Origin: SIG459 sp045631645
Lineage (GTDB): Bacteria > Bacillota > Clostridia > Oscillospirales > Oscillospiraceae
Length of the DNA stretch: 57,642 nt
Direction: 5' to 3'
Assembly (NCBI GenBank): GCA_045631645.1
Contig: JAZQVC010000008.1
Span: 1 to 57,642, forward strand
A model generated the notes under the pieces. It did not search any database, was not told the origin of the DNA, and worked only from the letters and a program-made list of their open reading frames with translations. A program made the translations under genes and the position numbers. Shown in pieces: positions 51,846 to 57,642 of the stretch (position 1 is the first letter of the stretch; each line of letters opens with the position of its first letter).

Positions 51846-51861
51846 TAAAATTATGCTTATC

Positions 51862-52335
51862 TCAGGCAATTTTATAGTCGCCCTTTATGAGAAGTTTGGT
51901 GTTGTTTGCGGTAGCCTTGAAGCCATTGCCATCAATGGTAACAAGATAGAGATTATTCACTTCAAGCTTATATCCCTTGAAAATGGACTCAGCAGTGGTG
52001 GTGTTCACCATAGCAGGAGCGTTGTCTCCCACGGCTTCTGCAGAGCCAATACGAAGCATTACTTCGCAGCCCACACCGCATTTAACGGTCTGACCCTTAG
52101 ACAAGGTTATAACGGTGAATTCACCGCTTCCCTCTCTCTCAATTTCAGCAACGGCAGCATCAAGCTCATCCTGAAAATCCTCCTGCAGCTGAGGAAGAAG
52201 AATTTTTGTGAGATAACTTTTGGTTATAAGAGGATCATTCTCGCTGCCATAACTTGTGGCTGCAAAAACGCTGAATCCCAAAGTAAGAGCCAGCACTGCG
52301 CAAAGAACGATTACGATAGTTCTTTTTTTACTCAT
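51862..52335 (-). CDS. Exported protein of unknown function (clostridial family)
   Basis: 157 residues. A signal peptide (about 1-26; basic start, VIVLCAVLALTLGFSVFA) precedes a mature part beginning SYGSENDPLITKSYL, then a helical segment and a beta domain (VITLSKGQTVKCGVGCEVML). I recognise this pattern as a family found in several copies in spore-forming Clostridia, without known function. GGAGG five bases before ATG 52335 decides the start. Confidence 0.7.
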   Translation of the reverse strand: MSKKRTIVIVLCAVLALTLGFSVFAATSYGSENDPLITKSYLTKILLPQLQEDFQDELDAAVAEIEREGSGEFTVITLSKGQTVKCGVGCEVMLRIGSAEAVGDNAPAMVNTTTAESIFKGYKLEVNNLYLVTIDGNGFKATANNTKLLIKGDYKIA

Positions 52336-52350
52336 ATGTACCTCCATAGC

Positions 52351-52372
52351 CCGCTTCGGAATACCGAAGCGG
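52351..52372 (-). repeat. Nine-base perfect hairpin in the leader of the exported-protein gene
   Basis: CCGCTTCGG and CCGAAGCGG pair around four bases, a few bases before the GGAGG site of the 51862-52335 gene. It has no T-tail on the minus strand, so it may be a leader stability or translation control element. Confidence 0.5.
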
Positions 52373-52386
52373 AAAACTTGGTTTTT

Positions 52387-52731
52387 TCAAAGACCAAAGC
52401 TGACAGCAATCGCGTTATCCACTTTAGTCATAGTGTCGTTATCAAGTTTGCCCATACGTTCGCGAAGGCGGGATTTATCAATAGTGCGTATCTGCTCCAG
52501 AAGAATTACACTGTCACGGGAAAGCCCGTAGCTTTGAGCCGAAAGTTCGATATGGGTAGGCAGTTTAGCCTTGCCCATTTGGCTGGTTATGGCGGCGGCT
52601 ATCACCGTTGGCGAGTGCCTGTTTCCTGTATCGTTCTGCACTATCAGCACCGGTCTCATGCCGCCCTGCTCACTGCCGACAACAGGGCTGAGATCCGCAT
52701 AGTAAATATCTCCTCGTTTGACCATGCTCAT
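52387..52731 (-). CDS. mazF: MazF/EndoA-type mRNA endonuclease toxin
   Basis: 114 residues of the PemK/MazF fold. VKRGDIYYADLSPVVGSEQ, RPVLIVQNDTGNRHSPTVI and LLEQIRTIDKSRL are the standard blocks. It cuts RNA at short sequences. The gene follows alr as in Bacillus (alr-ndoAI-ndoA), but the 92-base gap holds no mazE/ndoAI antitoxin. GGAG nine bases before ATG 52731 supports the start. Confidence 0.93.
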   Translation of the reverse strand: MSMVKRGDIYYADLSPVVGSEQGGMRPVLIVQNDTGNRHSPTVIAAAITSQMGKAKLPTHIELSAQSYGLSRDSVILLEQIRTIDKSRLRERMGKLDNDTMTKVDNAIAVSFGL

Positions 52732-52823
52732 GTGTTCACACTCCGATGAAGGATAGTCGCCCAATACATTTTATGTAGGGACGTGCTATCATTCTCCCTC
52801 AAACGCGGAAAAATTATACATGC

Positions 52824-53942
52824 TCAGTTTTCGTAAACTCTGGGAACTCTGGGCGCTACATCGCAGGTTATTTCATAGTTTATGCTTCCCTGCTTTTGCG
52901 CAAGCTCATCGGCGGAAATATACTCGTCTCCGTCAGCACCGATAATGGTTACAACATCTCCGACATTGCATTCGCCCAGATTAGTTATGTCAACCATACA
53001 CATGTCCATGCATATGCGCCCAATCTGGGGACAACGGCAGCCGCGAATAAGGACATCCAGCTTTCCACTCAGGCAGCGGTTGAGTCCGTCAGCATATCCA
53101 ATGGGTACAACGGCAATTTTCATCTCTTTTTCGGCTACGAAACTTCGTCCATAGCTTACACTATCTCCGGGATAGAGAGTTTTTACGGAATAAACGCGGC
53201 TTTTAAGGCTCATTGCGGGAAGAAGCTCAATACCGCCTTTCTCTGCGGCGGGATACATTCCATAGCTCATAATGCCGGGGCGAACCATGTCCAGAGCATA
53301 TTCTTTGAAATTGATAACCGCTCCTGAATTGGCACAATGCTTGGTTTCAAAGCTTTTACCCCAAGCCTTTTCGACAGCTTCAATAGTTGACATAAATCTA
53401 TTAAACTGTGTTACGGTAAAGTCATTATCGGGTTCATCGGAAACTGCGAAATGAGTGAAAACACCTGAGAAATTAAGATTGGGCTGGGAAAGAGCCTCCA
53501 CTATCTCGGGCAGGTTTTCCTCTCTGCAGGCAAAGCCCGTTCTGTTCATTCCGCTATCCAGCTTCAAGTGGCAACGCAGAGGCTTCTCAAGATTGCGGGA
53601 AAGAGCCTTTGCGTATTCAAGGGAGGATACGGTCTGAGTAATATCAAGACCGCTCAGTTCCTCGGCAAACTCGGGAGGAGTCAGGCCAAGAATGAGTATT
53701 GGCGCTTTGACCCCGGCTTCTCTCAGCATAGCAGCCTCGGAAATGCAGGCAACTGCAAGGCAATCCCCTCCTGCTTCCACTATGGCCTTGGCAGCGGCAA
53801 CGGCGCCGTGACCATAAGCATCAGCCTTTACAACTCCGAGAAAGCGGGTTCCCACGGGAAGAGCGCTGCGGATAGCGCGAATATTATGCTTAATATTTTC
53901 AAGACTTATTTCAGCCCATGTGCGGCTTTTTTCAAAAGTCAT
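52824..53942 (-). CDS. alr: Alanine racemase
   Basis: Interconverts L- and D-alanine for wall synthesis with PLP. 372 residues; K39 in VVKADAYGHG holds PLP and the catalytic Tyr is in PIGYADGLNR-type sequence near 265. The C-terminal beta domain has GRICMDMCMVD. It lies seven bases after the lipoprotein gene and before mazF. In C. difficile an alanine racemase (alr2) sits next to gerS in the same way. Confidence 0.96.
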   Translation of the reverse strand: MTFEKSRTWAEISLENIKHNIRAIRSALPVGTRFLGVVKADAYGHGAVAAAKAIVEAGGDCLAVACISEAAMLREAGVKAPILILGLTPPEFAEELSGLDITQTVSSLEYAKALSRNLEKPLRCHLKLDSGMNRTGFACREENLPEIVEALSQPNLNFSGVFTHFAVSDEPDNDFTVTQFNRFMSTIEAVEKAWGKSFETKHCANSGAVINFKEYALDMVRPGIMSYGMYPAAEKGGIELLPAMSLKSRVYSVKTLYPGDSVSYGRSFVAEKEMKIAVVPIGYADGLNRCLSGKLDVLIRGCRCPQIGRICMDMCMVDITNLGECNVGDVVTIIGADGDEYISADELAQKQGSINYEITCDVAPRVPRVYEN

Positions 53943-53949
53943 ATATTTA

Positions 53950-54519
53950 TCATTCCTTAGTAAAACTGCTTATTTTACATTTTACCACAGAACATCCTTC
54001 GGATACAAGTTCTGCGTGAATTAAAGTGAAGTTTTCCTTCAAAAACCATAGCCTTGCATATTCCTCTTCGGAAATATAAAGCTCCGCGACCACAAGCTCC
54101 TGTTCCATGTCAGTTTCTGTCCATAGTTGCGTACAGGGCGAATTTATCAGAGCTTTCATGAGCATCGCAACGGCAGCCACAGGAGATGTCTCCCCAATGG
54201 AGGAATCCTCCACCGCAAGAATAATTCCCTCATACTCTAACTGCGCCTTGCCTTCATTCAGTCTAGCTCTTATTCCCGATATATTTTCGGGCTTTATAAC
54301 TTCCAGCAATATTCCCTCGCTATCGCGAGTGCAATGAAGAGAGCATTCAAACCTGCTGTCGCCAAGCTCAGTCACAACATCTGCGGTAAAAGAGAGGCTT
54401 TGCGCCCCGCTCCATTTTATTCTTTCATCCTCAAAGCTTTTTTCAAGCGCGGCATTTTTAGCGCAGCCAGAAAGAAGCAGGAGCGTTATCATAAGTACAG
54501 GAACGATTATGCGTTTCAT
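53950..54519 (-). CDS. Lipoprotein, candidate GerS (LolA-like) homologue
   Basis: 189 residues. A lipoprotein signal (about 1-19) ends in the lipobox LLSGC. The mature part resembles LolA-type beta folds (LSFTADVVTELGD, then FECSLHCTRDSEGILLEVIKPENISGI). GerS of Clostridioides difficile is a lipoprotein of this kind, encoded next to alr2, that helps the cortex amidase CwlD during spore formation. The same alr link here suggests a GerS role; sequence identity was not tested. AGGA at five bases supports ATG 54519, which overlaps the nnr gene by 62 bases. Confidence 0.65.
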   Translation of the reverse strand: MKRIIVPVLMITLLLLSGCAKNAALEKSFEDERIKWSGAQSLSFTADVVTELGDSRFECSLHCTRDSEGILLEVIKPENISGIRARLNEGKAQLEYEGIILAVEDSSIGETSPVAAVAMLMKALINSPCTQLWTETDMEQELVVAELYISEEEYARLWFLKENFTLIHAELVSEGCSVVKCKISSFTKE

Positions 54520-56041
54520 GTTTTTCCTGCCTTATCATGGTTTTCTGAGCATCAGACAAAGAAGAGATAATATCCGACGCCGTCATGGCATATTCACCCA
54601 TTTTTTCACAGGCAATATCCCCTGCGAGAGCATGGAGATAAATAGCTCTTTCGGTAGCCATCTTATGCTCAAACTGGCCAAGCATAGCACCCAAAATTCC
54701 TGCAAGAACATCTCCGCTTCCGCCTTTTGCCATTCCTGCATTGCCACCGGTGGAAATGCTCACTTTTCCATCGGCAAAGGCAGCCAATGTGCGATGTCCC
54801 TTCAGCACGAGAGTGCAACCATATTCCTCGGCGAAGTTTTTTGCCGCTCCGATTCTGTCTTGCTCATAATCTACGCCAAGCATTTTCGCTTCTCCACCAT
54901 GGGGAGTTAACACCACAAGGGCAGAGCTTTCTTTAAGAATGTTCTTATCCTGAGCTATTGCCCAAATGGCATCGGCATCAGCAACCACTGTTCCCTTGCA
55001 AGAGCTCAGCACCTTTCTAACAAGAGCCAAAGTACCCTCGCTTCTACCCATTCCGGGACCTATAACGCAGACCGAGCAAATTTCCAGCTTTTTTTCAAGC
55101 TTATCGAATGCTTCTGCCGCAAGTCTTCCCTCACTATCGCAAGGAAGGGCAAAGGGCATTGCTTCAGTATTTTTCACAGCGCATATTGAATGAATTGCGG
55201 AAGGTACGCCAAGGTAAACAAGTCCCGCTCCGCTTTTGGTAGCTGCGATGGAACACATATTTGGAGCGCCGCAATATTCACTGCTGCCGCCCAGAATCAA
55301 TATCTTGCCATAATCGCCCTTATGGCTGAGAGGATTTCTTTTGGGAAGACTCATAGTGCCATCAACAAGCGCCTTTACAGGGATAATCGCTCTTTCAAGA
55401 ATATCATTTGGTATTCCTATGTCCACAATGCTAAGTCTGCCGGTATGAACGCAGCCTGCTTCTATAAAATGTCCGGGCTTTGCCATAGAAAAGGTTACGG
55501 TTTCATCTGCATACACAGCATCGCCAAGAATATTACCTGTATCGGCTTCAACTCCGCTGGCTATATCGGCGCTTATAATATGCGCTTTGGATAAATTTAT
55601 AAGTTTAACCGCTTCAAGAGCTTTGCCTCGAAGGGGCTTATTAAGCCCGATGCCGAACATTGCATCAATAATTACATCCGCTTCAAAAAGGGCTTTTTCA
55701 AATTCTTCATTATCCGAGAAATCTTCAAGCAGTCCTCCACACACCTCAAGTCTGCGGAGCATTTCAGCAGAATCAGCGGTGAGCTTTTCTCTGCTGCCGG
55801 TGAGTATAGCTCTGACATTTGCGCCCTTTTCCATAAGCAGGCGAGCAGCTGCAATACCGTCGCCTCCGTTATTTCCGCTTCCGCAGAAAACAAAGACGTT
55901 TTTGCTCTCGCCAAGGTGTGAATAAGCCCTTTCAGCAATGAAGCTGGCCGCCTTTTCCATAAGGGCGAGGGAGCTTATTCCGCGATCGTATATAGCCTCA
56001 TTATCGGCTTTTTTCATATTTTCGGAATTGGAAAGAAACAT
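54458..56041 (-). CDS. nnr: Bifunctional NAD(P)HX epimerase / ADP-dependent dehydratase
   Basis: Repairs hydrated NAD(P)H. 527 residues. The N-terminal epimerase domain (about 1-205) has VFCGSGNNGGDGIAAARLL and DAMFGIGLNKPL; the C-terminal dehydratase domain (about 215-500, ribokinase-like) has LTPHGGEAKML and GGNAGMAKGGSGDVLAGI. ATG 56041 follows GGGAGCTGAGAG; the longer frame to 56101 lacks support. Its end overlaps the lipoprotein gene by 62 bases. Confidence 0.96.
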   Translation of the reverse strand: MFLSNSENMKKADNEAIYDRGISSLALMEKAASFIAERAYSHLGESKNVFVFCGSGNNGGDGIAAARLLMEKGANVRAILTGSREKLTADSAEMLRRLEVCGGLLEDFSDNEEFEKALFEADVIIDAMFGIGLNKPLRGKALEAVKLINLSKAHIISADIASGVEADTGNILGDAVYADETVTFSMAKPGHFIEAGCVHTGRLSIVDIGIPNDILERAIIPVKALVDGTMSLPKRNPLSHKGDYGKILILGGSSEYCGAPNMCSIAATKSGAGLVYLGVPSAIHSICAVKNTEAMPFALPCDSEGRLAAEAFDKLEKKLEICSVCVIGPGMGRSEGTLALVRKVLSSCKGTVVADADAIWAIAQDKNILKESSALVVLTPHGGEAKMLGVDYEQDRIGAAKNFAEEYGCTLVLKGHRTLAAFADGKVSISTGGNAGMAKGGSGDVLAGILGAMLGQFEHKMATERAIYLHALAGDIACEKMGEYAMTASDIISSLSDAQKTMIRQEKHETHNRSCTYDNAPASFWLR

Positions 56042-56109
56042 AACTCTCAGCTCCCGCTTATAATTTTGAAATATTATATTATTTACGCAAAAATATGTCA
56101 AATTTGTTC

Positions 56110-56138
56110 TTGAAATCTTTGTCTTCGCAGGATATAAT
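56110..56138 (+). promoter_or_regulatory. Sigma-A promoter of pheST
   Basis: TTGAAA at 56110-56115, 17 bases, TATAAT at 56133-56138, just ahead of the T-box leader. Confidence 0.8.
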
Positions 56139-56144
56139 AGCGGA

Positions 56145-56390
56145 GTTGTGAAAAGCTGTGATCGGGAAAATAGCGTAAACTTTTCTCTTCAGAGAGGGGC
56201 TGCCAAAGGCTGAAAGCGCCCTGTGCAAAAGTCCGCTTGGTTCGCCCGTGAGCTCCGGCCAATCCCCGGCGGTGAGTGCGTCCGTTATAGCGCCGAAAAG
56301 TGTGCTGCGCAAGGCGCGGCAAATGCGGGTGGTACCGCGGAAGTTTTGTGCTTTCGTCCCAGATGAGGGATGAGGGCATTTTTTATTTTT
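56145..56390 (+). ncRNA. T-box leader of pheST
   Basis: The 14-base T-box core GGGTGGTACCGCGG lies at 56327-56340. Stem I features are present upstream (CAGAGAGGGGCTGCC, the AGAGAG bulge, near 56190). The terminator/antiterminator follows (CGTCCC with GGGATG, then a T-run ending near 56390). Uncharged tRNA-Phe should bind and allow transcription of pheST. TTC at 56241-56243 is a possible Phe specifier, but I cannot prove its place in the specifier loop. Confidence 0.92.
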
Positions 56391-56421
56391 AAAAAAATTA
56401 TTTCATATAAGGAGACCTGAA

Positions 56422-57447
56422 ATGAAAGAACAGTTGAAGCTTTTGCGCGAAAGTTCTCTTTCCGCCATTGCCGAGGCACAGACCGGCGATGAACTTGAAG
56501 CTCTGCGCATCAAGTATCTGGGCAAGAAAGGCGAACTTACCGCCATCTTGAAGCAGATGGGTAAACTCTCCGCCGAGGAACGTCCCGTCATGGGTCAGCT
56601 TGCCAACGAAGTAAGAAACGCTCTTGAGGCATCTCTTGAAGAGCGTAAAAGCGCCGTAAGCGCTCTTATGCTGGAAAAGCGCCTTGCAGAAGAGACTATC
56701 GACGTTACCATTCCCGGCAAAAAGCAGGAAATGGGTCATCGTCATCCTATGTATACCGCTCTTGACGAAATCAAGGAAATTTTTATCGGTATGGGCTTTA
56801 CCATTCTCGACGGTCCCGAAGTTGAGCTCGCTGAGCTGAACTTTGACCGCCTTAACGCCGAGGAAGGTCACCCCTCCCGCGACTGGTCCGACACCTTCTA
56901 TTTTGACGAGGACAGCCGCGTTATGCTCCGCAGCCAGACCTCTCCCATGCAGGTTCGCGCTATGGACACCATGGAGCTGCCCATCCGCATTATTGCTCCC
57001 GGCCGCGTATACCGCAAGGACGAGGTGGACGCCACCCATTCTCCCATGTTCCATCAGGTGGAAGGCATGGTCATCGACAAGGGCGTGACCATGGCTGATC
57101 TGAAGGGCACGCTGAACGCCGTGATGGAAGAGCTGTTCGGCGAGGGTACCGTGACCCGTTTCCGCCCCCACCACTTCCCCTTCACCGAGCCCAGCTGCGA
57201 GATGGACGTGCAGTGCCACAAGTGCGGCGGCAAGGGCTGCCCCACCTGCAAGGGCGAGGGCTGGATCGAAGTGCTGGGCGCCGGCATGGTGCATCCCAAG
57301 GTACTGGAGATGAGCGGCATCGACAGCGAGGAGTACACCGGCTGGGCCTTCGGTATGGGTCTGGAGCGTCTGGCTATGCGCCGCTTCAAGATCGCTGACC
57401 TGCGTCTGATCTTTGAAAACGACGTGCGTTTCCTGGAACAGTTCTGA
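56422..57447 (+). CDS. pheS: Phenylalanyl-tRNA synthetase alpha subunit
   Basis: 341 residues. The N-terminal coiled coil (about 1-90) binds tRNA. Class II motifs follow: motif 2 MLRSQTSPMQVR and RVYRKDEVDATHSPMFHQ, motif 3 GWAFGMGLERLAMRRF. A Cys-rich insert CHKCGGKGCPTC could hold zinc, as in other clostridial PheS. AAGGAG precedes the ATG. Codon choice changes inside the gene: 5 of 23 Leu codons are CTG up to about 57000 and 10 of 10 after it. Confidence 0.97.
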   Translation: MKEQLKLLRESSLSAIAEAQTGDELEALRIKYLGKKGELTAILKQMGKLSAEERPVMGQLANEVRNALEASLEERKSAVSALMLEKRLAEETIDVTIPGKKQEMGHRHPMYTALDEIKEIFIGMGFTILDGPEVELAELNFDRLNAEEGHPSRDWSDTFYFDEDSRVMLRSQTSPMQVRAMDTMELPIRIIAPGRVYRKDEVDATHSPMFHQVEGMVIDKGVTMADLKGTLNAVMEELFGEGTVTRFRPHHFPFTEPSCEMDVQCHKCGGKGCPTCKGEGWIEVLGAGMVHPKVLEMSGIDSEEYTGWAFGMGLERLAMRRFKIADLRLIFENDVRFLEQF

Positions 57448-57465
57448 TAGAAAGGAGAAACTGAT

Positions 57466-57642
57466 ATGTTACTGAGCAGAGAATGGCTGAGCGAATTCGT
57501 CGACGTCAGCAATGTGAATGACCATGATTTCTCCGAGGATATGACCCTGTCCGGCTCCAAGGTGGAGACCGTGGAGCGTCAGGATGCGGAGATCAAGAAT
57601 ATTGTAGTGGGCAAGATCGTAGAGATGGTCCGCCACGAAAAC
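57466..57642 (+). CDS. pheT: Phenylalanyl-tRNA synthetase beta subunit, N-terminal part
   Basis: 59 residues before the window ends. MLLSREWLSEFVDV and LSGSKVETVE are typical PheT beginnings, leading into the EMAP-like tRNA-binding domain (VVGKIVEM). AAAGGAG precedes the ATG. It keeps the CTG/GTG-rich codon choice of the end of pheS. Confidence 0.95.
   Translation, partial: MLLSREWLSEFVDVSNVNDHDFSEDMTLSGSKVETVERQDAEIKNIVVGKIVEMVRHEN

Noticed and set aside
1..57642. CRISPR arrays, tRNA or rRNA genes, phage or plasmid genes
   Set aside because: No regularly spaced repeats, cloverleaf sequences, rRNA cores, integrases or replication genes were found by reading.

Overview
The window comes from an endospore-forming clostridial Firmicute, most likely an anaerobic gut member of the Oscillospiraceae/Ruminococcaceae type. 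The evidence is the sporulation gene set (spoIIIAA-AB, spoIIIAC-AH, spoIIID, spoVAD-AE), the chromosomal order nusB-xseA-xseB-dxs-tlyA-nadK-argR-recN, a T-box in front of pheS, 2-oxoacid:ferredoxin oxidoreductase subunits and EFR1/ferredoxin enzymes. I see no tRNA, rRNA, CRISPR array, phage or transposase.

Layout. 1-330: 3'-cut fragment of a membrane sensor gene that does not match its neighbourhood. 314-7779 (minus): GH2 glycosidase, GPH-type sugar symporter, an MFS exporter, an XRE/TPR regulator and an AraC regulator. 7946-14904 (plus): six-gene uronate operon (PfkB kinase, 6-phosphogluconate dehydrogenase, HAD phosphatase, UxuB-type SDR, LarA-type nickel racemase/epimerase, uronate isomerase UxaC). 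15054-15518: small endonuclease gene framed by inverted repeats, followed by an SdpI-family protein. 16072-29560 (minus): DUF975 protein, MATE exporter, recN-argR-nadK-tlyA-dxs, xseBA, nusB, Asp23 protein, spoIIIAH-AC. 29785-33484 (plus): three envelope/polysaccharide genes that split the spoIIIA operon; 33531-34894 (minus) spoIIIAB-AA. 35013-38671: heterodimeric ABC exporter. 38798-46514: arylpyruvate oxidation genes (iorAB, LysR, paaK, ACT protein), spoIIID, a YczE-like protein and an NSS amino-acid transporter. 46578-49791: EFR1 protein, deformylase, spoVAD-AE, small proteins. 49858-56041 (minus): pyrimidine-nucleoside phosphorylase, two orphan proteins, mazF, alr, a GerS-like lipoprotein, nnr. 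56110-57642: promoter, T-box, pheS and the start of pheT.

Main idea. The uronate operon has UxaC and UxuB, which make D-mannonate, but no mannonate dehydratase (uxuA) and no KDPG aldolase. It has instead a LarA-family enzyme and Gnd. D-mannonate and D-gluconate are C2 epimers, and gluconate 2-epimerase activity is known in the LarA superfamily. The operon therefore reads as a route glucuronate > fructuronate > mannonate > gluconate > 6-phosphogluconate > ribulose-5-phosphate, bypassing the Ashwell/Entner-Doudoroff branch. This is inference from gene content.

Caution. Both ends look discordant: the first ~310 bases are AT-rich and end in the tail of the GH2 gene, and codon choice changes sharply inside pheS near 57000. 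These could be recombination or assembly joins.
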